Assembly: GCA_942493045.1 (NCBI GenBank)
Contig: OW818665.1
Coordinates: forward strand, 1,116,001-1,180,000
Direction of reading: 5' to 3'
Length of the DNA: 64,000 nucleotides
Source: Teretinema sp942493045
GTDB taxonomy: Bacteria; Spirochaetota; Spirochaetia; Treponematales; Treponemataceae
Each line of letters opens with the position of its first letter. The stretch's first letter is position 1. Shown here piece by piece: positions 35,521-44,047 of this stretch. Made by a program: the position numbers and the translations under genes. The notes below the pieces were generated by a model. It was not told where the DNA came from, made no database searches, and saw only the letters and a program-made list of their open reading frames with translations.

Positions 35521-36203
35521 GTAAATCACGCCCCGATAATCCGACCATTCCATTACGGCTGGATCTGCTATGCATAATGCTGCTGCCGCTCCCAACGGCC
35601 GCTGCGGCTCTTATTCTGAACTGGCCGCTTCTACCGTCAGTTGAACGGGTTGTACAATGTATAAGCTTGGCAGTCCTGACTGCCGGACTGACTCTGGAAA
35701 CCGGCACCCTCCGTGATTTTAAGCAGAAAGGCTGCCGGGATAACGGACTATCCAGCGCCTGGCTCACCGCAGGATTAATTATTCTGGGAATCATCGCCCG
35801 CAGCCTATCGTGGCCGGCCCTGATTCATCCTCCGTTACGGGTCCCGGCCTTTTGCGCGGGACTGGTGCTTTACCCCGGTGGTATCCTGTTACGTTTCCTC
35901 TCCCGGAGGCAACTGGGCCGCCATTTTTCTTATTCAATCCGCGTGTTGGCGGAACACCGGCTGATTACCACCGGTATTTATTCGCATATCCGGCATCCGG
36001 CCTATCTCGGAACAGTCTTTGCCCTGTCCGGTCTGGCCCTGCTGTACGGAGTATTCAGCATGCTGGGCGCTACCTGCCTGTGCATACCGTTTTTTATGAA
36101 GCGGATCACAGCCGAGGAACGGCTACTCTCCGATGTTTTCAAAACTGAATTTGATGAATGGAAGGCCGGAACCGGCAGGTTACTGCCGAGGAGGACCAGC
36201 TGA
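35517..36203 (+). CDS. ICMT-like membrane methyltransferase
   Basis: The 228-residue protein has several hydrophobic helices, then the isoprenylcysteine/phospholipid methyltransferase signature: GRHFSYSIRVLAEHRLITTG, GIYSHIRHPAYLGT and the closing AEERLL...F...F..W pattern. In this family the SAM site is formed by the two last helices and the substrate is a membrane-embedded carboxylate, amine or isoprenoid. It overlaps both neighbours (ATGA with the ketosynthase-like gene, TGATG with the glycosyltransferase gene), so it is part of one coupled operon. Confidence 0.8.
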   Translation: MSKSRPDNPTIPLRLDLLCIMLLPLPTAAAALILNWPLLPSVERVVQCISLAVLTAGLTLETGTLRDFKQKGCRDNGLSSAWLTAGLIILGIIARSLSWPALIHPPLRVPAFCAGLVLYPGGILLRFLSRRQLGRHFSYSIRVLAEHRLITTGIYSHIRHPAYLGTVFALSGLALLYGVFSMLGATCLCIPFFMKRITAEERLLSDVFKTEFDEWKAGTGRLLPRRTS

Positions 36204-37351
36204 TGCGCGTGCTGTTCGCTCCGCTCGGCACACTCGGAGACGTATTGCCCTGCATCGCGCTGGCTTTGCGGTATCAGGCAGCCGGCGACATTGTCACGCT
36301 CTGTGTTACCTCCGATTTTATCGAATTGTGCCGCAATCACCGACTCGCTGTTATTGAGCTGCCGCTCAGTTTTACCGACCTGGCCGCAGGCAATGGTCGC
36401 GTAATGGGCCGGCCTATAGCTTCGCTGCTTCGCTTTAGAAGTAACCTGCATAAAATGGATCAGGTCCTGTCCGATCGTATTCAGGATTTTATAAAGGACC
36501 ATGATCTGGTTATCTCCGGGGGGCTGCAACTGTGGGCTTTCAGCCCCTGTTCCGCCGCCGGTATTCCCCACCGCATGCTGTTCGCGTCCCCGGCGTGGCT
36601 GCCTTCCGACCGTCATCCGCCGCCGGGGTATCCATTCCCGGGCGGCGCGGCCTGGAGCAACCGGCTGCTGTGGATCTTTTTTATCGCATTTTTCAACCGT
36701 ACCGCGGCATCACTGATCAACCGCCAACGGCGCCGGCTCGCCCTTTCGCCGCTTAAGCATATCTATCAAACCTTACTGGAACAGGCCTTGCCAGTCCCGG
36801 ACGACCTGGCCGGCGCGGCCGGCCTGATCCCGGCCGACCCAACTGAAGAAACCCGACTGGCGAATTTTCTGGCCCGCGGGACACAGCCGCTGTATTGCGG
36901 TTTCGGCAGTATGCCCGCCGATCCGCGGCAGCCGGTTCTGGAAATGGTTGTAAAAACAGCGCGCTCCATGGGGCAACGCGTCATTATTCAATTGCCACCG
37001 GCAGCCGAACTGCATACAACCGTTCTCTTCAACGGTGACCCGGAAGTGCTGATCCTCGGCCCTTATCCGCATGACCGCCTGTTCAGATTCTGTTGTCTGA
37101 TCATCCATCACGGGGGAGCGGGCACCACCGAAACAGCGAACCGGGCCGGAAAACCGCAACTCATCATTCCGCATCTGCTTGATCAGTTCGCACACGGACG
37201 CCGGGCAACCGCCTTCGATGCCTGCTCTCAAACACTGGCGCTGCGCAGACTCACACCGGCACGTCTGACCGCGGCGCTTTCAAAAATGCTTGATACTATC
37301 CCAGTTGAATTTACATTATCACAAGGAGACAGCGATGCCAGACCCCTATAA
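36203..37351 (+). CDS. GT1-family (UGT/MGT-like) glycosyltransferase
   Basis: The product (382 residues) is a GT-B fold glycosyltransferase like those that glucosylate sterols, macrolides or lipids. The N-terminus MRVLFAPLGTLGDVLPCIALA is the acceptor-domain start. The donor-binding motif is LIIHHGGAGTTETANRAGKP, followed by IPHLLDQFAHGRRA. The ATG overlaps the methyltransferase stop as TGATG; GAGGAGGA lies upstream at 36188-36195. The acceptor is likely the lipid-like product of the operon, but this is inference. Its end overlaps the radical SAM gene by 17 bases. Confidence 0.83.
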   Translation: MRVLFAPLGTLGDVLPCIALALRYQAAGDIVTLCVTSDFIELCRNHRLAVIELPLSFTDLAAGNGRVMGRPIASLLRFRSNLHKMDQVLSDRIQDFIKDHDLVISGGLQLWAFSPCSAAGIPHRMLFASPAWLPSDRHPPPGYPFPGGAAWSNRLLWIFFIAFFNRTAASLINRQRRRLALSPLKHIYQTLLEQALPVPDDLAGAAGLIPADPTEETRLANFLARGTQPLYCGFGSMPADPRQPVLEMVVKTARSMGQRVIIQLPPAAELHTTVLFNGDPEVLILGPYPHDRLFRFCCLIIHHGGAGTTETANRAGKPQLIIPHLLDQFAHGRRATAFDACSQTLALRRLTPARLTAALSKMLDTIPVEFTLSQGDSDARPL

Positions 37352-38987
37352 AATTCTATTCCTGCGCTCAGGCGGCTATTTTGCCGACACAGTACCGCCG
37401 GACGCACCGATGATCGCGCCGCCAAAAGGCATCTTGTACCTCGCGGGTCTTTTCAAGAACGATCCCGAAGTAAAAACCGAGTTTCTGGATATTCTGCTCT
37501 CTGTGAATCTGCAAGCGGTGCACCAAGAGCGCCAGAATCCCCCGATCTGGTTCGGGATGACGGAAGAGGAAACCATCAGACGCATTACAGAGAGCAATCC
37601 CGAGATGGTGGCAGTCACGGCCACGGCCAATTACTATTGCAATGACACTGTCAAGCTCATCAATACGATACACCGTTATCTACCCAAGGCCTTCATAGTC
37701 CTCGGCGGTCCTGATGCCACCAATGACTACACCGAATATTTCTCACGCTGTCCGGGCCTTGCCGCGGTGGTCATGCGGGAGGGCGAAATTTCCTTCAAGA
37801 AGCTGGTCACAGCCCTGCGCCGCGATGAACCCTGGCAGAACCTGCGCGGCCTGGCCCTCAGGGATCAAACCGGGTTGATCGTTGTTAACGAACCGGAAGA
37901 ATACATCAGGGATCTGGACGTTCTGGTCTGTGACTGGGAACTGGTCAATTTGGAAGATTATTTCGCCATTGCTAAAAACGGCTTCCCATCAAGACTGATC
38001 TGCTCCTATCCCGAATCCTGGCGCTCGGTGGATCTGGTAACCAGCCGGGGTTGCCCGGAATCCTGTTCCTTCTGCTGCATACAGCTGCATATGGGCAAGT
38101 CCTTCCGATCCCGCAGCCCCGCCAACGTTCTGGAAGAAATGCGCTGGCTCATTGAAAACCGCGATGTCCGTAACTTTCACTTTGAGGATGATACCCTGCT
38201 CTGCGATCCCGGGCGTTTCAAGCAGATTCTGCGCGGCATAATTGATCACGGTTGGAATATAACCTGGGACACTCCGAACGGCGTACGGGCCGATCATATC
38301 GATGAAGAGCTGCTGTCGCTCTGCCGTCAATCAGGCTGTGCGTATCTGGCCTTCGGCATCGAAAGCGGCAGTAAAAAAGTGCTTGATACCATCATCCATA
38401 AAAATCTTGATCTGGAGCAGGTGGTACGGGTTTGCCGGCTCTGTCATGAATATGAAATTGATACCCTTGCCTTTTTCATCTTCGGACTGCCGGGCGAAAC
38501 CAGAGCGGATCTATTAAAAACTTATTATTTTGCCTTTGATCTCTTTAAAAAATATAATACCACCCCGATGTTCCAGCTGTGGCGTCCCTACCGCAACACG
38601 GCCCTCGAGGAAACTGTCCGCGACACGGCAAATATCACCCGACCGGTTGTATATGCCCTGCACGACCAATTTGAGATTCCCTATACCCTTTTCTACAGCC
38701 AGGTTTATGAGGATGAAGAGATCAGTGTGGAATTTCTGTCCTATTATTTTACCAAATATCTGCGTGATGTTTCCCGCGTTGCCTTTACCAACTGGCTGCG
38801 CATCAGCTCCCGCAAGCCCACCCTGCTGATCGCCTCCTTAGCCCGGATTCTCTGGATATTCGCGACAGCCCTGTTCAGTCCATCCTCTACGCGCTCCCGG
38901 CTGGCCCAGTTTATGACCAGCCCCGGGATTTTACCCTGGGCGATGCTGCACAAGTTGGGAAATAAAAGGCGGCCGTTACGGCCGTAA
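37335..38987 (+). CDS. B12-binding-type radical SAM protein
   Basis: The product (550 residues) has an N-terminal Rossmann-like B12-type domain (residues about 60-190; VLGGPDATNDY), but the DxHxxG cobalt-ligand motif is absent. The radical SAM core has CxxxCxxC at Cys240, Cys244 and Cys247, followed by FEDDTLLCD, LAFGIESGS and FFIFGLPGE. The C-terminal 120 residues are helical and partly hydrophobic. Relatives methylate or rearrange unreactive carbons. ACAAGGAG precedes the ATG, which lies inside the glycosyltransferase gene end. It is the last gene of the operon; no clear terminator follows. Confidence 0.85.
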   Translation: MPDPYKILFLRSGGYFADTVPPDAPMIAPPKGILYLAGLFKNDPEVKTEFLDILLSVNLQAVHQERQNPPIWFGMTEEETIRRITESNPEMVAVTATANYYCNDTVKLINTIHRYLPKAFIVLGGPDATNDYTEYFSRCPGLAAVVMREGEISFKKLVTALRRDEPWQNLRGLALRDQTGLIVVNEPEEYIRDLDVLVCDWELVNLEDYFAIAKNGFPSRLICSYPESWRSVDLVTSRGCPESCSFCCIQLHMGKSFRSRSPANVLEEMRWLIENRDVRNFHFEDDTLLCDPGRFKQILRGIIDHGWNITWDTPNGVRADHIDEELLSLCRQSGCAYLAFGIESGSKKVLDTIIHKNLDLEQVVRVCRLCHEYEIDTLAFFIFGLPGETRADLLKTYYFAFDLFKKYNTTPMFQLWRPYRNTALEETVRDTANITRPVVYALHDQFEIPYTLFYSQVYEDEEISVEFLSYYFTKYLRDVSRVAFTNWLRISSRKPTLLIASLARILWIFATALFSPSSTRSRLAQFMTSPGILPWAMLHKLGNKRRPLRP

Positions 38988-39088
38988 GCGTAATCGAACA
39001 CTGACTGCCCCGTGAGGTTCCAGACGCGCGAAAGGAAGCAAATCGTGCTTTCGGTATGCGCGGGTCTTCACCCTTTCAAAAATATAAT

Positions 39089-39131
39089 TTGACAGTCAGC
39101 GTATTCAGCCTCATACTGTGAAAGCGTTTTC
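39089..39131 (+). promoter_or_regulatory. Amylase promoter with LacI-type operator
   Basis: TTGACA (39089-39094) and CATACT (39112-39117) are 17 bases apart. GAAAGCGTTTTC (39120-39131) covers the expected start of transcription. The same 12-mer stands downstream of the promoter of the debranching enzyme gene at 63.2 kb. It is close to the CcpA/LacI-family cre consensus. The remaining 114-base leader has a small TACCGTT-ATT-AACGGTA hairpin (39209-39225) just before the ribosome site. Confidence 0.7.
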
Positions 39132-39245
39132 CTGCTTTTTTGCACAAAATAACTACTTTAGTCTCTTCATAACGTTCAGAAAAGATATTACGGCGCAAAA
39201 ATCTACAATACCGTTATTAACGGTACATTTTCTGAAGGAGAAAAC

Positions 39246-42200
39246 ATGAGAAAGACAAAAGAAACGTTATGGAGAGCCGGAAGCACACTGATTCTGGCGA
39301 CAATCCTGGCTATCGCGGGATTGAGCTCCTGTATGCAGGAGTTAAACCTGAAGGACGTGACTACCTCTTCCACAGCGCGTAGTACGGTTGATCCAGATAC
39401 TTATGATGGTGTGGTTATTTTCTATAAAGGCTCAGCCGCGCCGAGTATTTGGGTCTGGGAAAAAACCGGGAACGCCATTTCGGCATTGATGGGCTACACC
39501 TGGAATACCCAGCCGCTGATGACTGCCGACAGCGCCCATCCGGGTTGGTACTACTTTGCGATTCCCGCTGCCCGCCTGAGCGGTAAAAATCTGGTTCTGA
39601 AATTTAACCGCGGCGGCGATATCGAGCGCGGCTCTGCCCTCACCGGCTGGTATGACTCCGCTTCAGCAACCTGGTCCAACGAAGGCCCGGATCAAAATGA
39701 TGATGAGGAGGAGCAGGCCGGCGTTACCATCTATTACAAAGGCGCTTCCGCCCCGAGTCTCTGGGCTTGGGAACTGAACGCCAACGCCCTCTCGGCGCTG
39801 ATGGGTTATACCTGGAACACGCAGCCTCTGATGACAGCCGACAGCGTGCATCCCGGCTGGTACAGTTTTGAAATTCCCGCTCAGTACCTGAGTGGCGCTA
39901 AACTGATGATGAAATTCAACCGCGGCGGCGACGTCGCACGCGGGTCCGCCCTCACCGGCTGGTATGACTCCGCGTCCTCAACCTGGTATGACACCTGTCC
40001 CGATCAGGACGACGACGATGATGATGAAGAGATTACCGATCTGACCCTGTACTACCGTGCCGCCAGCGCTCCGTCCATCTGGCTGTGGGAACTGAATGCC
40101 AATGCCCTGACCGCGCTGATGGGTTACAGCTGGACGACACAGCCCTTGATGACAGCTGTAGACGGATATACCGGCTGGTACTCGTTTACGGTTCCTTCCA
40201 GGCATCTGACCGGCGCAAAATTGATTATGAAAATAAACTCCGGCGCCGACATTGCCCGCGGTTCCGGATCCGGTGGCTGGTATGATCCGCTGACCGCCCT
40301 CTGGAGCCTGGAATGTCCGGATCAACCCACCGCGCCGACCATAAAGGTAAGCCCGGAAAACGGTGTTTACCGGGGTGCCGCAGAAATTTCAATTGCTGTG
40401 AAGAGCTCGATGGTCCCACTACTCTCCTGCAACGCCAGCTTCAATGGGCAGAACATACCGCTCAGCTCCGGGAGCGCTAGCGCATTGCTCTCCGCTTATG
40501 TATCTGACGGAGCGACGGGAATACTTTCGGTTACCGGTACCAATGAGGTCGGCACAACCTCAGCCCTCTATTATCTAAGCCGGGACGACAGCATCACCAA
40601 GACCTTCAGCTGGGACAATGCCCTGGTCTACTTCGTGATGACCGACCGCTTCGCTAATGGTAACACCGCCAATGACGCTTCCTACGGTAGAACCAATAAC
40701 TATGGCGGCGCTCTTTCCTCAGTCATCAATACCGCGACCTTCCACGGCGGCGATATCGCCGGCCTGACTGCCAAGCTGAATGAGGGTTACTTCACCGACC
40801 TCGGGGTCAATGCCATCTGGATTACCGCGCCTTACGAGCAGATTCACGGCTTTGTCGGCGGTGGTTACGCCAACGGTAGCGCCGCGTATCCGCATTACGG
40901 CTACCACGGCTATTACACCCTGGACTGGACCATGATGGACAAAAATATGGGTACGGTCGAAGAATTCCGCGCCTTCGTAAAAACAGCCCACAGCCAGGGT
41001 ATCCGCGTGATCATGGATGTGGTCATCAACCACACCGGCTATGAAAACCTGGTAGACGCTGCCCAGTACGGCTACGGCAATACCGGAGTTTCTCTGGCCG
41101 CCGCCAAAGCCTGGAAACCCTCCGGCGGCCTCGGCGGCAACTGGGATGAGCTGAACAACCTGTTTACCGGCAACTGGGGTACCTGGCTCGGTTCGGCCTG
41201 GGTACGCAGCAAGCATTACAGCAATACCTCGGGCGGCGATCTGCTGCTGAACGTCGGAGAGCTTCCGGACCTGAAAACCGAACTGACCGCCAGCGTCGGC
41301 GTCCCACCTCTGCTTCAGACAAAATGGGCCGGCGAAACTTCCGGCTATAATGACTGGATCGTACCCTCGGCCGTTGCCCTACGCGCCGATATCGGCGTAG
41401 CTCCCGGCGATTATCTGATCAAGTGGCTGGCCTCCTGGGTCGCTGAATTCGGTATCGACGGTTTCCGCTGCGATACCGCAAAACACGTTGATATGTTCCG
41501 CTGGGACCAGCTTAAAACCGAAAGCGACGCCGCTCTGAAAGCCTGGCGTGCCTCTTCGAGAAGCGCGGACGATGATGCCCGCGACTGGACAGAAAACTTC
41601 TGGATGACCGGTGAGGTCTGGGGTCACGGAGTCGGCCGTTCCAGCTACTTTGACAACGGCTTTGATTCGATCATCAATTTCACCTTTCCGAAAGCCGCCA
41701 GCGTCAGCGCCATCGGATCAGTCTGGGCAGGCTATGCCAGCACACTGAACAACGGCAATGACGGTTTCAATGTGCTTTCTTATCTTAACTCCCACGACGC
41801 CCGAGAAAATTACGGCTGGGTTACTACCGGTATCGACTCCGGCACCTGTCTACTACTAGCCCCCGGTGGAGTGCAAATCTACTATGGTGACGAGGTAGTG
41901 CGCCCCCTGGCGGGAGACCTGACCAACGATAAAAACCAGAGTTCACGCTCCGACTATCTGTGGAATTCCCAGAACGTCACCGTACTGAGTCACTGGCAAA
42001 AAATCGGTCAGTTCCGCAACAGACACCTGTCCGTCGGCGGCGGCTCCCAAACCACACTGGCAGCGAATGTCTATGGACGCACGCTTACCGATAGCGGCGT
42101 TACCGACCGGGTAGTCATCGCGATATCCCAAAGCGGAACCGTGGCAGTTCCGGTCAATGGATTTTTCTCCGCCGGCAGTACTGTGCGCAATTCCTATACC

Positions 42201-42284
42201 GGCAGTACCGCGGTTGTTTCCAACGCCCTGACCGCCACCTTTACCGCGTCCAACGGGGTCATCTTGATCGAGGCTACCGAGTAA
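39246..42284 (+). CDS. Secreted alpha-amylase lipoprotein with three starch-binding modules
   Basis: The 1012-residue product has a type II signal peptide (lipobox LSSC, Cys29), three tandem starch-binding modules (about residues 56-150, 160-255 and 263-360), a small beta-sandwich and a GH13 catalytic domain. GH13 motifs are DVVINHTG (I), GFRCDTAKHV (II, nucleophile Asp), TGEVWGHG (III, acid/base Glu) and LNSHDAREN (IV). A C-terminal beta domain closes the protein. It would bind and cut alpha-1,4-glucans at the cell surface. AAGGAG lies just before the ATG. Promoter and operator are shared in design with the debranching lipoprotein gene at 60-63 kb. Confidence 0.92.
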   Translation: MRKTKETLWRAGSTLILATILAIAGLSSCMQELNLKDVTTSSTARSTVDPDTYDGVVIFYKGSAAPSIWVWEKTGNAISALMGYTWNTQPLMTADSAHPGWYYFAIPAARLSGKNLVLKFNRGGDIERGSALTGWYDSASATWSNEGPDQNDDEEEQAGVTIYYKGASAPSLWAWELNANALSALMGYTWNTQPLMTADSVHPGWYSFEIPAQYLSGAKLMMKFNRGGDVARGSALTGWYDSASSTWYDTCPDQDDDDDDEEITDLTLYYRAASAPSIWLWELNANALTALMGYSWTTQPLMTAVDGYTGWYSFTVPSRHLTGAKLIMKINSGADIARGSGSGGWYDPLTALWSLECPDQPTAPTIKVSPENGVYRGAAEISIAVKSSMVPLLSCNASFNGQNIPLSSGSASALLSAYVSDGATGILSVTGTNEVGTTSALYYLSRDDSITKTFSWDNALVYFVMTDRFANGNTANDASYGRTNNYGGALSSVINTATFHGGDIAGLTAKLNEGYFTDLGVNAIWITAPYEQIHGFVGGGYANGSAAYPHYGYHGYYTLDWTMMDKNMGTVEEFRAFVKTAHSQGIRVIMDVVINHTGYENLVDAAQYGYGNTGVSLAAAKAWKPSGGLGGNWDELNNLFTGNWGTWLGSAWVRSKHYSNTSGGDLLLNVGELPDLKTELTASVGVPPLLQTKWAGETSGYNDWIVPSAVALRADIGVAPGDYLIKWLASWVAEFGIDGFRCDTAKHVDMFRWDQLKTESDAALKAWRASSRSADDDARDWTENFWMTGEVWGHGVGRSSYFDNGFDSIINFTFPKAASVSAIGSVWAGYASTLNNGNDGFNVLSYLNSHDARENYGWVTTGIDSGTCLLLAPGGVQIYYGDEVVRPLAGDLTNDKNQSSRSDYLWNSQNVTVLSHWQKIGQFRNRHLSVGGGSQTTLAANVYGRTLTDSGVTDRVVIAISQSGTVAVPVNGFFSAGSTVRNSYTGSTAVVSNALTATFTASNGVILIEATE
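39411..40326 (+). repeat. Three tandem starch-binding repeats in the amylase
   Basis: About 95-residue modules start near 39411, 39720 and 40032. Each has YYKG or FYKG, APS(I/L)W.WE, a LMGY.W..QPLMTA core, a GWY strand and ARGS....GWYD, ending in a CPDQ or GPDQ. They are CBM26-like. Acidic linkers (DQNDDEEE, DQDDDDDDEE) join them. Repeats 1 and 2 are the more alike, suggesting recent duplication. Confidence 0.85.
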
Positions 42285-42310
42285 TAAAAAGCACCACGAT
42301 AAAAATAAAA

Positions 42311-42348
42311 GGGCTGTCCGGCAAACATTGTCAGACAGCCCTTTTTTT
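42311..42348. terminator. Bidirectional terminator between amylase and beta-propeller genes
   Basis: GGGCTGTC (42311-42318) pairs with GACAGCCC (42334-42341), followed by seven T on the plus strand and preceded by an A-rich run that gives T on the minus strand. It serves both convergent genes. Confidence 0.85.
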
Positions 42349-42378
42349 ATCCCGTTTTTTTATAAACCTGGAAACATA

Positions 42379-43875
42379 TTACTGTGTCCGCAACCGGTAT
42401 ATCTCCACGGTATCATCCAGAAAATTGGTGAAGGCCAGGGCCTTACCGTCCGGCGAGAGCGCCAGGCCGGTCGGCTGGTTACCGCCCTGTAGCACCGCTT
42501 CGACGGCGCCGGTTTTCAAATCAAAAATATGCACAGTACCGTCAACCGGACTGCGCAACAGATAGCTCTGCGGGTTATTCGGGCCGCGGCAGGACACGAA
42601 CAGACGCGATTCATCTTTTGAGACGGCGATGGTATTCGGATGACTGCCCACCGCGAAGGTCTTCACCAGCGACATCGACGCGGTATCGATTTGCTTGACC
42701 GACCGGGTGGCCATATCGCTGACCCAGGCGTGATTTCCATCAGCTGAAATCACGATATGACGCATTGCCGATCCGGCACTTTTAAAACTTCCAACGATCT
42801 TCCATGAGGCGGCATCGTATTTATAGACTATTCCACCTTCATAAGAGGCGATATACAAAAAGGCCCCATCCGGTGAAAAAGCCAGTCCGCGGGGAACGGA
42901 CAATCCGGTTAGATTCTTTACTAGGGTTCCGCTCTCATAATCCAGAATCGCTACAGAATTTGATACCCAATTGGCGACCGCCAGGTAGCGGTACTTGTAG
43001 TCTGCGGCCATCACCTTGGTCCACACTCCGCCGGCGTTCAGCGCCCGAAGCAGACGAGGTTGTATCTCTTCCGCGGAGGGCAGTACGTACTCATAGACCA
43101 TATTTGTGGTCATCTGTGATATCCAAAAACTATTTTTTTCAGGACAGATCAAACTCTCGACATACCCGCGCTTAGCTGATGCCGGCGCGGCGACGCGGCG
43201 TGTCTGGGCTGAAGACTGCAAATCGATCAGATCAAACCCCTCGTCGTCCAGCAGGGTCACGATCAGAAACCTGCCATCCGGCGTGAAGTTCACCTGTTTG
43301 GGAGAGCGGCCGGTCGGCAGCACTGCCGCGCACACCCAGGCGCCGCTCGCGCTCTGATGCCGGAGCGTAAGGGAGATTGGCGCGGTAATTGTCAAAGGAA
43401 GAGTCTGGTCGGCAAATCCGGAGCGGCGCAAAGTAATCTCATGAGCGCCTTGCGTTACGGCCAGGGGCACCCCCGCGGCTATGGGTACCGCGTTAACCGT
43501 CAGCGAACCGTCAATCAATATTTCGGATCTACCGTTAAGGACGCTCACGCTAAGCTCGTGCATAATCGGTTTTAAGTTGAAAACAATTGCAGCAGGGCGG
43601 AAACGCGAGTAAGCGCGCACGGTCAGCGTTTCCGGATAAAAACCATCGGCTGCGCAGCGCAGGGTAAGCTCCCGGTTCCGCGAGGAGAATCTTCCGGAAG
43701 GATCGATCTCTAACTCAGTATCTTCGGTAGATATTTTTGATGAATCAACTATTACAATCCGCGCTTGCGACGGCGCTGCGCGAACCTGAAAAGACCAGGG
43801 TAGCAGGTAAAAAACAGTAACGCACACAAGGACGACGGCGAAACCGCAAAACTTCAAGAGAATTCTCGTAGGCAT
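42379..43875 (-). CDS. PEGA-domain and YVTN-type beta-propeller protein
   Basis: The 498-residue product has an N-terminal signal or membrane anchor (FAVVLVCVTVFYLLPW), an extracytoplasmic region with PEGA-like strands (SEILIDGSLTVNAVPIAAG, QGAHEITLRRSGF) and a seven-bladed-type propeller of YVTN repeats (TPDGRFLIVTLL, SPDGAFLYIASYEGG, SADGNHAWVSD, SPDGKALAFTNF). Such proteins bind partners rather than catalyse. GGAG precedes the ATG and a TATACT box lies upstream. It is divergent from the chemoreceptor gene. Confidence 0.75.
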   Translation of the reverse strand: MPTRILLKFCGFAVVLVCVTVFYLLPWSFQVRAAPSQARIVIVDSSKISTEDTELEIDPSGRFSSRNRELTLRCAADGFYPETLTVRAYSRFRPAAIVFNLKPIMHELSVSVLNGRSEILIDGSLTVNAVPIAAGVPLAVTQGAHEITLRRSGFADQTLPLTITAPISLTLRHQSASGAWVCAAVLPTGRSPKQVNFTPDGRFLIVTLLDDEGFDLIDLQSSAQTRRVAAPASAKRGYVESLICPEKNSFWISQMTTNMVYEYVLPSAEEIQPRLLRALNAGGVWTKVMAADYKYRYLAVANWVSNSVAILDYESGTLVKNLTGLSVPRGLAFSPDGAFLYIASYEGGIVYKYDAASWKIVGSFKSAGSAMRHIVISADGNHAWVSDMATRSVKQIDTASMSLVKTFAVGSHPNTIAVSKDESRLFVSCRGPNNPQSYLLRSPVDGTVHIFDLKTGAVEAVLQGGNQPTGLALSPDGKALAFTNFLDDTVEIYRLRTQ

Positions 43876-44047
43876 ATGTATTCTCCAACGCCTAGTCAGT
43901 ATATATCAGCCTGGTGAGTTTGTATAACAAAACTCACGAATGCCTATTGTTTTCGTTAAAACGATAAATTAAAAATTATTAAAAGATGCTTTCAGGTAAC
44001 ATTACTTTAGGAAAAATACTGAAATTTTTAGCATCCGGGAGAAATAA

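Noticed and set aside
34225..38987. Operon as a standard aryl polyene or polyketide cluster
   Set aside because: No acyl carrier protein, active ketosynthase, ketoreductase or dehydratase is present.
43960..43967. AACGATAA resembling a sigma28 -10 box before the chemoreceptor gene
   Set aside because: No TAAA -35 box occurs 15 bases upstream, so the match is too weak.
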